Source of the DNA: Planctomycetota bacterium
GTDB lineage: Bacteria > Planctomycetota > UBA1135 > JALUZX01
Reading direction: 5' to 3'
DNA: 6,457 nt
Assembly: GCA_027011425.1 (NCBI GenBank)
Contig: JALUZX010000691.1
Location: 1-6,457 of the forward strand
Shown here: positions 1 through 6,310 of the stretch, piece by piece
Position numbering within the stretch: the first letter of the stretch is position 1
How the letters are laid out: each line of letters starts with the position of its first letter
The notes under the pieces: model-generated
The model's database searches: none
What the model was told of the DNA's origin: nothing
What the model saw: the letters and a program-made list of their open reading frames with translations, nothing else
Position numbers and translations under genes: made by a program

Positions 1-16
1 GGGCCGCAAGCCCCCC

Positions 17-31
17 GGCCTTTTCAAGGCC
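17..31. other. Small GC-rich hairpin upstream of the repeat-protein gene
   Basis: A perfect 6-bp inverted repeat, GGCCTT (17-22) and AAGGCC (26-31), encloses a 3-base loop. No T-run follows on either strand, so it is not a standard intrinsic terminator. It overlaps the possible -35 element of the downstream gene. It could be the end of an upstream transcript or a regulatory site. Bases 1-45 read in frame 1 end with a TAG at 43-45, so the tail of an upstream gene is possible but cannot be supported. Confidence 0.4.
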
Positions 32-48
32 CTTCCCGCCGGTAGAAT
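21..48 (+). promoter_or_regulatory. Possible sigma70-type promoter for the ELWxxDGT-repeat gene
   Basis: TAGAAT at 43-48 matches the -10 consensus at five of six positions. TTTTCA at 21-26 matches TTGACA at four of six, with a 16-base spacer. Transcription would start near base 55, leaving a short leader that just contains the ribosome binding site. Planctomycete promoters are poorly defined and six-base matches arise by chance, so this is a weak call. Confidence 0.3.
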
Positions 49-64
49 AGGATGCATCCCCGCC

Positions 65-73
65 GGAAGGAGG
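65..73 (+). promoter_or_regulatory. Strong Shine-Dalgarno site that decides the start of the repeat-protein gene
   Basis: GGAAGGAGG at 65-73 lies five bases before the ATG at 79. An in-frame ATG at 52 lacks such a site and would put nine charged, non-hydrophobic residues ahead of the signal peptide. The start at 79 is therefore preferred. Confidence 0.85.
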
Positions 74-78
74 CACAC

Positions 79-3000
79 ATGAAACCCCGGAAGATCTTCT
101 CCGCTCTCATCCCTCTCCTCTGGCTCCTTTCCGGGATATGTCCGGCCCAATCCCCCTACCTGGTTCGCGACATCAACACGAAGTTGCCGGACGGTTTCCC
201 CTCCAGCCCACAAGGTTTCACGGCCCTGGGAAGCCGGGCCTTCTTCACCGCCTGGACACCCGCCGCCGGAAGGGAACTCTACATCGCCTCGGCCGCGCCC
301 CCCTCGGCAAGGCTTGTCAAGGACATACGGCCCGGGCCGGCCTCGAGCGACCCCTTGGAACTCGTCTGGCTCGGCAAGACGCTTTTCTTTTCCGCCGACG
401 ACGGTGTGCACGGCAGGGAAATCTGGAGGACCGACGGAACCCCCGCTGGAACCTACATGGTGAAGGACATCGCACCGGGATCGGCCTCCTCCAATCCGGA
501 ACACTTCTTCTCCTTCCAAGGGGCGCTCTTCTTCTCGGCTACCGAACCGGTCCACGGGAAGGAGGTCTGGAAGACCGACGGGACGCAAAAGCGAACGGTC
601 CTTCTCAAGGACATCTACCCGGGCTCCCGGTCCTCGTCACCGGCATCTTTCGCCGCCCTGGGAAACATCCTGCTTTTCGGAGCAGAGGATTCTTCTCGAG
701 GAAGGGAGATCTGGCAAACCGACGGAACCCGGACCGGAACGAAGATTCTCAAGGACATCGTTCCCGGCGCGGGCGGATCCCGGCCAAGTGAGTTCACGGT
801 ACACAAGAACAAGGTCTACTTCCGCGCCTCCACCCCCTCGGCGGGCGAGGAACTCTGGAGCACAGACGGGACCCCGGGGGGAACCCGCATGGTGAAGGAC
901 CTCTACCCGGGCCCGATGAAGGGAATCCAGGGATCCCTCACTTCCGCCCTGGGATTCCTCTTCTTTTGGGGAGACGACCCGAAGGGAAGGGCCCTCTGGA
1001 AAAGCGACGGGACTGCCCGCGGCACGGTGGTCCTCCTCAGGACCTGGGGAAGTTGCGCCACATCTTCGGGGAAATTCGCCACCCTGGGAAAGCTGATCTT
1101 CTTCTCCGGCAGCTTCCCTCTTAGGGGACAAGAGCTCTGGGCCAGCGACGGAACGCCGGGGGGGACCAGGCTGGTTCTGGACATCAACCCGGGCTGGAAC
1201 AGCTCGAATCCTTCCTCCCTTTGCGCGGCGGGAGGGTACCTTTTCTTTTCCGCCGACGACGGAGTCCACGGAAGAGAGGCCTGGAAGACCGACGGGACCT
1301 CTTTGGGGACTTTCCTCCTCAAGGATATCCGAACCGGCAAGTCCGGGTCCGATCCATCCGGAGCAGTCCCATTCGGAAAAAGCGTGCTCTTCGCCGCGGA
1401 CGACGGCCCCCACGGAAAGGAACCCTGGATCAGCGACGGGACCTCCCAGGGAACGAAGCTTCTGGCAGATCTCTTTACCTGCCCCCCCGGTTACTCCAAG
1501 GGATCCAACCCCTTGTTCCTGACCGATCTCGCCGGGAGTCTCTGGTTTCGGGCCGACGACGAAATCCACGGAATCGAGCCATGGATCTCCGATGGAACGA
1601 AGGCGGGGACCCGGATGGTGAAGGACATTCTCCCCTCTTCCTCCTCCAACCCCCGATCCTTCCGTTTCCTCAGGGGAAAGTATTTTTTCCAAGCCTTCGA
1701 AAGCCTCAAGAGGGTCTCCATCTTCCAGAGCGACGGAAGTCCCTCCGGGACCTTTCCCCTGAAAATCACCCTTCCCGGAATCACCCTGTTCAACCCCTGG
1801 CTTGGGCCCGTCCTCGCCAGGAATCTCTTCTTCATCGCCGATGACGGATTGAGGGGGGAAGAGATCTGGATGACCGACGGGACTCCGGCGGGAACGAAGC
1901 TGTTGAAGGACATCATGCCCGGAAGGATCGGATCCAGTCCGAGGGACCTGGTCACCGCCGGGGGATTGCTCTTTTTCACCGCCGATGACGGCCCCCACGG
2001 AAGGGAAGTCTGGAGAAGCGATGGGACCCCCTCGGGGACCTTCCTCCTCAGGGATTCCCTTCCCGGCTCATCGGGCGTGTCCAGGCCTTTCGAGCCGAAA
2101 GTCCTGGGGAAGACCCTCTTCTTTTCTTCCTCCGATCCTCTCCACGGGTGGGAACTTTGGAAAATGGACCTTCCAGGCGGGAAGCCCGTCCTCGTGAAGG
2201 ATATCTTCCCGGGGAAACAGGGTTCCCTGCCGTACCTCATGGATGTCTTGAACGGAGTCCTCTTGTTCTCGGCCTCCGATGGAAAGACCGGGTGCGAGCT
2301 CTGGAGAACCGACGGAACACCCCGGGGGACTTTCCTCCTCAAAGACATCCGCAAGGGCCCGGCCTCTTCCGACCCGGGGTGGACCCACGTGGTCGCCTGC
2401 GGGAAGTGTTTTTTCCAGGCCGATGACGGAATCCACGGGTTTGAACTCTGGGTGACCGACGGGACCCTGGGCGGGACCCGCCTTCTCAAGGACATCCGCC
2501 CCGGCCGGGGATCCTCTCCATACTCCCCCCTGGTGCGGCTGGGGTCACGCAGGTTCTATTTCTGCGCGGACGACGGCGTCCACGGAAAGGAATTGTGGGT
2601 GAGCATGGGCACCCCGGCCACGACACGGATGGTCTGGGACCTCAGGAAAGGACCGGAAGGCTCCGACCCCAGGGAGATTCTCTCCTGCCGGGGAAAACTT
2701 TTTTTCACCGCCGACGACGGCCGGGTGGGAAGAGAGGTGTGGTGTCTCTCTCCGGAAGGCGTGGCCCAGGAATTCGGCTATGGTTGCGGTGGGGGTGGAA
2801 TCCCCCCGGCCTTGACGTTCACCGACCCCGTCCTGGGAAAAACCATGTTCCCCGCCCTGATCGGCCTTCCCGGAGGGGCCCGCGCCCTTCTCGTCCTGGG
2901 CTTCCCTCCCTCACGGCCTCCCTGGCTCTGGAACTGCAACCATTTCTACTTCGACCCTTTCCAGCCCGCGGCGGCCGTCCTCTTCCGGAAGGGGATGGGG

Positions 3001-3129
3001 TTTTCTATTCCCCGGATTCCATCCCTGCAAGGGCTCGAGTTCACCGCCCAGGCCCTGGTCGCACCCACAAGAAATCCCCCCTTCGGCATGGATTTCTCCA
3101 ACGGCGTCTACCTGGTCCTGGGCAATTGA
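79..3129 (+). CDS. Exported ELWxxDGT-repeat protein with C-terminal beta-rich module
   Basis: This gene encodes 1016 residues. Residues 1-24 form a Sec signal peptide: basic MKPRK, a hydrophobic stretch at 6-20, then CPAQ before the mature protein. Residues 28 to about 893 are 18 tandem units of roughly 47-52 residues. Each runs from a [LV]KDIxPG strand through a central FF.ADDGxHG segment to ELWxTDGTxxGT. [TS]DGT is intact in 13 units and SDGS in one. It is lost in units 1, 14, 17 and 18. Exact ADDG occurs in eight units. Residues 899-1016 are a separate module beginning FGYGCGGGG, with Cys903 and Cys953 as a possible disulfide pair, and ending SNGVYLVLGN. The repeats match the ELWxxDGT repeat family (known from NCBI models as recalled), found in large secreted bacterial proteins of unknown function. 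A beta-propeller-like or solenoid fold is inference. There is no membrane anchor, lipobox or sorting signal. The gene has its own ribosome binding site and converges on the symporter gene. Confidence is high for gene and repeat class, low for role. Confidence 0.93.
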   Translation: MKPRKIFSALIPLLWLLSGICPAQSPYLVRDINTKLPDGFPSSPQGFTALGSRAFFTAWTPAAGRELYIASAAPPSARLVKDIRPGPASSDPLELVWLGKTLFFSADDGVHGREIWRTDGTPAGTYMVKDIAPGSASSNPEHFFSFQGALFFSATEPVHGKEVWKTDGTQKRTVLLKDIYPGSRSSSPASFAALGNILLFGAEDSSRGREIWQTDGTRTGTKILKDIVPGAGGSRPSEFTVHKNKVYFRASTPSAGEELWSTDGTPGGTRMVKDLYPGPMKGIQGSLTSALGFLFFWGDDPKGRALWKSDGTARGTVVLLRTWGSCATSSGKFATLGKLIFFSGSFPLRGQELWASDGTPGGTRLVLDINPGWNSSNPSSLCAAGGYLFFSADDGVHGREAWKTDGTSLGTFLLKDIRTGKSGSDPSGAVPFGKSVLFAADDGPHGKEPWISDGTSQGTKLLADLFTCPPGYSKGSNPLFLTDLAGSLWFRADDEIHGIEPWISDGTKAGTRMVKDILPSSSSNPRSFRFLRGKYFFQAFESLKRVSIFQSDGSPSGTFPLKITLPGITLFNPWLGPVLARNLFFIADDGLRGEEIWMTDGTPAGTKLLKDIMPGRIGSSPRDLVTAGGLLFFTADDGPHGREVWRSDGTPSGTFLLRDSLPGSSGVSRPFEPKVLGKTLFFSSSDPLHGWELWKMDLPGGKPVLVKDIFPGKQGSLPYLMDVLNGVLLFSASDGKTGCELWRTDGTPRGTFLLKDIRKGPASSDPGWTHVVACGKCFFQADDGIHGFELWVTDGTLGGTRLLKDIRPGRGSSPYSPLVRLGSRRFYFCADDGVHGKELWVSMGTPATTRMVWDLRKGPEGSDPREILSCRGKLFFTADDGRVGREVWCLSPEGVAQEFGYGCGGGGIPPALTFTDPVLGKTMFPALIGLPGGARALLVLGFPPSRPPWLWNCNHFYFDPFQPAAAVLFRKGMGFSIPRIPSLQGLEFTAQALVAPTRNPPFGMDFSNGVYLVLGN
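157..2757 (+). repeat. Array of 18 ELWxxDGT-type protein repeats
   Basis: The array covers residues 27-893 of the exported protein. Conserved positions are ELW, [TS]DGT, the GT two residues later, [LV]KDI, PG, SS.P and the FF.ADDG.HG segment. Units 6 and 7 (around residues 270-360) and unit 11 are the most diverged; unit 10 carries an insertion before FLTDLAGSLWF. At DNA level the units have largely drifted apart, with identical stretches only about 20-25 bases long, so the array is old and kept by selection on protein. Confidence 0.93.
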
Positions 3130-3148
3130 TGGAGGTAGATCTTCCCCT
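3130..3148. other. 19-bp gap between convergent genes, no clear terminator
   Basis: The stop codons of the repeat-protein gene (TGA 3127-3129) and the symporter gene (TGA, complement of 3149-3151) face each other. The gap contains AGATCT at 3137-3142 within an imperfect palindrome, GG.GG.AGATCT.CC.C, which leaves no room for a normal loop. There is no T-run. Termination may be Rho-dependent or use structure inside the coding ends. Confidence 0.5.
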
Positions 3149-4879
3149 TCAGGGGGTCTTCAGGGCCCCGAGGAGGGCGGCAAACAAGAGGATCCCAAGG
3201 GCCGCGAGGAAGCACAGGAGAAACCCCACTACCGTGACGGCCCGGGGCCGGCCCCACTCCCAGGCCGATCTCTTTCCCCTGAGCGCGGACAGGGCCTTTT
3301 CCGGGTCGGCCAGGGCGGCCTCCACGGCCCGCCTGTCCTCCTCCGGGTCGGGGCGGACGGGGGTGTGGAACTTGGCGTAGAACCGGTCGAGCGCATCCTT
3401 GTCCGGAGGGGTGGTGAAAAGGCTCACGCCGAAGAGCAACAGGAAAGGAACCAGGGCGTCCAGCAGGCAGGCCCAGGTCCTCCAGCCCGCGGCGTCCAGT
3501 GCGTCCGGGGAGACTCCAAGCCCCCAGGCGGCGCAAAGGAGGGGCTGGCCCGGGAGGCCGTCGGGGCGGGGAAGAAACCCGGGAAGGACCACCACGGCGG
3601 CGAAGGAATAGAGAACCGTCCAGATCGCCGCCGCCCTGGTCACCCCCCGCCAGAGGATGCTCAGCCAGAAGAGGGCCCCGAAGATGGCGGGGACCTTCCA
3701 GACATACTGGATCAGGCGGAGCACGTCGTGGAAGTAGAGGGCCAGGGCGGCGCCGGCGGCCATCATGGCGGCCGAGACGATCCTTCCCACGAGCACGTAT
3801 TCCCCCTCCGGCCGGCCCGGCCGGAGGGGTTCGTAGAGGTTGCGCGTAAACAGCGCTCCCCCTGAGACCATGTAGGCATCCGCGCTGGACATGGCCGCCG
3901 CGAGGAGACAGGCGATCATGAGGCCCACGAAACCCGGGCCCAGGAGTTGCTGGGTTGCGTATCCCCAGACCTGGTCCGGGTCGGTGACGGCCTTCCCGAA
4001 GAGCGCGAAGGCCACCAACCCCGTGAACCCCCACATGATCGTGGTGAACCGCTTGAGGAAGTTCCCCCCCACCAGGCCGATCCCGGCGGTGAGTTCGTCC
4101 CGGGCCCCCCCTCCGCCGGTGCTGAAGATATGGGGCTGGGCCGCCACGCCCACCAGGTTCAGGAGCATCAGGGCCAGGACGTAATGCCAGGTGTAGTCGC
4201 TGGTCGCCGCCGTGCCCACGATCCGGAACATCTCGGCCGGGACCTTCTCGTGGAGCCCCGAGAACCAGCCCGCCCGGGCCAGGCCTGCGGGCAGGAGCAG
4301 GACCGAGAGGACCAGGATCAGGATCCCCTGGAGCGTATCCGTCCAGGCCGCGGCCCTCAATCCCCCCAGGACCCCGTAGACCAGCACCACCAGGGCGATC
4401 ACGGGGACCGCCGCCCGGGAAGGAACGTCCGAGACCGCCTCCACCGTCTTCCCCAGGGCGGTGAGCCCAAGCCCGATGAAGAAGGCGAAGAAGACCAGCC
4501 CGAAAAGCACGTACAGCCTCTCCAGGGCCGGACTCTGGAAACGCTCCCGGAAGTAATCCGCCCCGGTCACCACCCTGAGCCTCCGGTACCAGGGCCCGAT
4601 GATCCAGTAGAAGGGGGTCACGAAGAGCCAGAGGAGCTGGACCCAGATCCCGGAAAAACCGCTCCGGTAGGTCTCCCTCGAGGCGCTCACCGCCGTGTCC
4701 GAGCTGGTGCCCGACCCGAAGGCCAGAAAGACCGAGACCAGCTTCCCGAAGCGCCGCCCGCCGAGGAAGAAGTCCTCCTGGTCCCGGATCCCCTTGCGGC
4801 TTCCCCACCCGATGGCGAGCACGCCCAGGAAGTAAAGCCCCACCGCCAGAAGGTCCAGCCAGTGAAGGCCCAGGATCAC
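3149..4879 (-). CDS. Sodium:solute symporter (SSF/SSS family)
   Basis: This is a 576-residue inner-membrane secondary transporter that would couple sodium entry to uptake of a small organic solute; the substrate cannot be told from sequence. Family signs run in order: a first helix at about 6-25; then DFFLGGRRFGK (36-46), the usual cytoplasmic loop; FGSGTSSDTAVSASRETY (54-71); a helix at 77-98; GGLRAAAWTDTLQ (172-184), the classic SSF signature region; QPHIFSTGGGGARDE (248-262); NFLKRFTTIMWGF (273-285); and AAAMSSADAYMVS (327-339), whose paired serines 331-332 match the sodium-site serines of this family. About 13-14 hydrophobic segments are visible. Residues 490-545 form a charged hydrophilic tail segment (DALDRFYAKFHTP) before a last helix at about 547-571. 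Length is normal for the family. The GTG start follows a purine-rich GGAGGAAGG. The FGxGTSSD-SGIW type is, from memory, common in planctomycetes and verrucomicrobia. It lies 55 bp downstream of the unknown exported protein gene on the same strand. Confidence 0.93.
   Translation of the reverse strand: MILGLHWLDLLAVGLYFLGVLAIGWGSRKGIRDQEDFFLGGRRFGKLVSVFLAFGSGTSSDTAVSASRETYRSGFSGIWVQLLWLFVTPFYWIIGPWYRRLRVVTGADYFRERFQSPALERLYVLFGLVFFAFFIGLGLTALGKTVEAVSDVPSRAAVPVIALVVLVYGVLGGLRAAAWTDTLQGILILVLSVLLLPAGLARAGWFSGLHEKVPAEMFRIVGTAATSDYTWHYVLALMLLNLVGVAAQPHIFSTGGGGARDELTAGIGLVGGNFLKRFTTIMWGFTGLVAFALFGKAVTDPDQVWGYATQQLLGPGFVGLMIACLLAAAMSSADAYMVSGGALFTRNLYEPLRPGRPEGEYVLVGRIVSAAMMAAGAALALYFHDVLRLIQYVWKVPAIFGALFWLSILWRGVTRAAAIWTVLYSFAAVVVLPGFLPRPDGLPGQPLLCAAWGLGVSPDALDAAGWRTWACLLDALVPFLLLFGVSLFTTPPDKDALDRFYAKFHTPVRPDPEEDRRAVEAALADPEKALSALRGKRSAWEWGRPRAVTVVGFLLCFLAALGILLFAALLGALKTP
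3803..3829. repeat. 12-bp perfect inverted repeat inside the symporter gene
   Basis: Bases 3803-3814 and 3818-3829 are perfect reverse complements (arm CCCCTCCGGCCG) around a 3-base loop, GCC. The mRNA would form a very stable GC-rich stem-loop. It encodes residues 351-359 (PLRPGRPEG), a hydrophilic loop just after the MSSAD helix. It may be a chance result of Pro/Arg/Gly codons in G+C-rich DNA. Confidence 0.6.
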
Positions 4880-4888
4880 CTCGCCCTT

Positions 4889-4893
4889 CCTCC
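4889..4893 (-). promoter_or_regulatory. Shine-Dalgarno site for the GTG start of the symporter gene
   Basis: On the minus strand GGAGG (complement of 4889-4893), within GGGGAGGAAGGGCGAG, precedes the GTG at 4879-4877 by nine bases. No ATG lies near the first membrane helix in this frame, so GTG is the supported start. Confidence 0.7.
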
Positions 4894-4934
4894 CCGGCCG
4901 GCGCGGCGGCGATGGCCCTTGGAACCCCCCGGTT

Positions 4935-6020
4935 TCAGTTGAAGACTCCCGTAAACCGGATCACCAGGCCCGTGGGCAGGCTCCGGTTGAGGGAGCCCGA
5001 GGGCTTGGAGGGGTCGGGGTTTCCCAGGAGCTGGACCGGCGGGGCGGTCATCCCCAGGTCCAGTTCCACCCCGCCCGAGAAGACCATCCCCAGGGCGTTG
5101 CTGGGTCGGTCCACGAAGAGGACCTGGCCGTAGAACTTGGCCCCGGCGAACCAGGGATCCGGGGGAAGGGGAATGGAGAGGGATCCCCCCCAGGAGCCCC
5201 CCGAAAGCCGCAGGGGCAGGGAAAGTAGAAATGTCGGCTTGGCGTAAAGGGCGTTTCCCGGCGCACCCAGAGGCCCGAGATCGAAAGGAAGGGGAAGGTT
5301 CCCCCAGAAGCTCCGGGACGTTCCCAGGACGACCGCGGCCGTGTAGGCCTTCTTGAGTCCCCCGGCGGAGAGAGCCAGGGAGCCCCCCGGAAACATCCGG
5401 GACGGGGAGGGACAGGTGACCGTGTAGGGATCCTTCCCCGCGAAGACACCCGGCTTTCCGTAAAGGGCCGTCCTTCCCCCCATGGACTTGGAGCCGTGGG
5501 CGTCCATGAAGTATTCGCTCTTGCCGCCCGTGCCGGGAACCTCGAACTCGACGAGAAAGTTTCCGAGAGTCCGGTTATAGGTGAAAGGAACCGCCCAGGA
5601 CCACTGGACGGCGAAAATCCCCGGGTTCATGGGGGGAATGGGCGGGAGATGGTATCCGGCCTTCGGAAAGACCGTCACCATGGTTCCCGTCCGGTTGGAA
5701 GCGAAGACGGTGGACATGGTCGAGGGAGAGACCTTGGTGTAGCCCAGGCGGATCGTCAGGGAGGGAACGGCCCGGGCCTTGTAGGTGTTGGTCCCGCGCC
5801 CGTCGCGCCGGAGGGCCATCCCCAAAAGGAGGGCCGAATTCCGGCAGAGGGCGGCCCCGTGGATCACCTGCTGGGTCCGGCCCGAGGTAAACCCAAAAGG
5901 ATAGGGGCTTGTGGTGTTTCCGTCGGCCTTTTCCAGGCCCCAGGGAATCACTCGGGTCTCCTGGGCCGGGAGCCCTCCGGCCAGGCAGAGGAGGAAACAA
6001 ACCGGAAGGGGACGAATCAT
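4935..6020 (-). CDS. Exported protein of unknown function with planctomycete-type C-terminal module
   Basis: This gene encodes 361 residues. Residues 1-20 form a signal peptide ending LPAQ. The mature part starts ETRVIPWGLEKADGNTTS and continues to RTQQVIHG (48-55), a segment with TMSTVFASNRTGTMVTVFP (101-119), then NFLVEFEVPG (154-163) and YFMDAH (170-175). It is rich in beta-prone, aromatic and Gly/Pro residues, with no membrane segment after the signal. From memory, this arrangement recurs in secreted planctomycete proteins of no known role; I cannot name a domain. Residues about 205-323 resemble the last 118 residues of the ELWxxDGT protein: a VVLG strand, SIPLPPDP, then GAKFYGQVLFVDRP and LGMVFSGGVELDLG. 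A 38-residue tail ends in the strand GLVIRFTGVF. The ATG at 6020 is preferred over an in-frame GTG at 6125 because it has a GAGG site five bases away and begins a clean signal peptide. The gene lies 55 bp upstream of the symporter gene and is divergent from the truncated gene at 6311. No catalytic motif is visible. Confidence 0.87.
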   Translation of the reverse strand: MIRPLPVCFLLCLAGGLPAQETRVIPWGLEKADGNTTSPYPFGFTSGRTQQVIHGAALCRNSALLLGMALRRDGRGTNTYKARAVPSLTIRLGYTKVSPSTMSTVFASNRTGTMVTVFPKAGYHLPPIPPMNPGIFAVQWSWAVPFTYNRTLGNFLVEFEVPGTGGKSEYFMDAHGSKSMGGRTALYGKPGVFAGKDPYTVTCPSPSRMFPGGSLALSAGGLKKAYTAAVVLGTSRSFWGNLPLPFDLGPLGAPGNALYAKPTFLLSLPLRLSGGSWGGSLSIPLPPDPWFAGAKFYGQVLFVDRPSNALGMVFSGGVELDLGMTAPPVQLLGNPDPSKPSGSLNRSLPTGLVIRFTGVFN

Positions 6021-6310
6021 GGATGCCTCAACAATCCTGGGTTCCTGGAAGGACAAGAAGCGTCCAAGGGGCCGGAACCTGAGGAGGTGTGATTGTAACC
6101 CGGAGAAACTCCTCCTTGTGGACACTTTTTTTGGGGCTTCTCGGAAACCTGGAAAGGAAAAGAGGCAAAAAAAGGGCCTTGTGTTTCATCCCGGGCCACA
6201 TGGAGCCTCCCCATTCGGTCCTTCCAGATTTTTCTTTTCCTCCGGGCTCCCAGGGGAAAACTGGGGGCATCCCCCTGTTTCGGGCCACCCGTCCCAGCCC
6301 CGGAGCCGCC
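6021..6310. promoter_or_regulatory. Divergent intergenic region between two exported-protein genes
   Basis: These 290 bases must hold the promoters of the minus-strand gene starting at 6020 and the plus-strand gene starting at 6311. The region is less G+C-rich than the genes, with seven Ts at 6126-6132, seven As at 6167-6173 and a T-rich stretch near 6227-6240. GAGG (complement of 6026-6029) and GGAG (6302-6305) are the ribosome binding sites of the two genes, each five bases from its ATG. On the minus strand TACAAT (complement of 6092-6097) resembles a -10 element, with a poor TCCACA 19 bases upstream. I find no convincing promoter for the plus-strand gene. Confidence 0.6.
6258..6280. promoter_or_regulatory. 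Near-perfect dyad in the divergent promoter region, possible operator or leader hairpin
   Basis: The arms are AAAC-T-GGGGG (6258-6267) and CCCCC-T-GTTT (6271-6280) around a CAT centre. Nine base pairs form, with one T/T mismatch. The dyad ends 30 bases before the ATG at 6311. As RNA it would be a leader hairpin; as DNA it is an operator-sized palindrome. GTTT is too short a T-run for a clear intrinsic terminator. Confidence 0.5.

Noticed and set aside
52..78. Upstream ATG at 52 as start of the repeat protein
   Set aside because: It lacks a Shine-Dalgarno site and adds residues that spoil the signal peptide; the ATG at 79 has GGAAGGAGG at ideal spacing.
124..141. Possible lipoprotein signal (Cys21) in the repeat protein
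   Set aside because: The residues before the cysteine are S-G-I, so the -1 position is Ile rather than Gly, Ala or Ser; a standard signal peptidase cut near CPAQ fits better.
637..1998. Long minus-strand open frame (453 codons) opposite the repeat-protein gene
   Set aside because: It mirrors the periodic DNA of the repeat array, has no plausible start context or domain, and its product is low-complexity Gly/Glu/Pro-rich sequence. It is a codon-bias shadow.
3108..4808. 566-codon open frame on the minus strand, shifted relative to the symporter
   Set aside because: It overlaps nearly the whole symporter gene, which has a clear membrane family signature. The shifted product is Arg/Gly/Pro-rich with no hydrophobic pattern, as expected from G+C-rich DNA.
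3947..4942. 331-codon plus-strand open frame opposite the symporter
   Set aside because: The product is a Pro/Glu/Gln/Arg-rich low-complexity string antisense to a well-supported gene, with no recognisable domain.
6021..6125. In-frame GTG at 6125 as start of the minus-strand exported protein
   Set aside because: It would add 35 residues (Arg/Ser/Phe-rich) before a clean signal peptide, while the ATG at 6020 has its own GAGG site.
6102..6132. Terminator made of GGAG-AAA-CTCC and the T7 tract
   Set aside because: The stem is only four base pairs and lies 13 bases before the T-run, and no plus-strand gene ends nearby.
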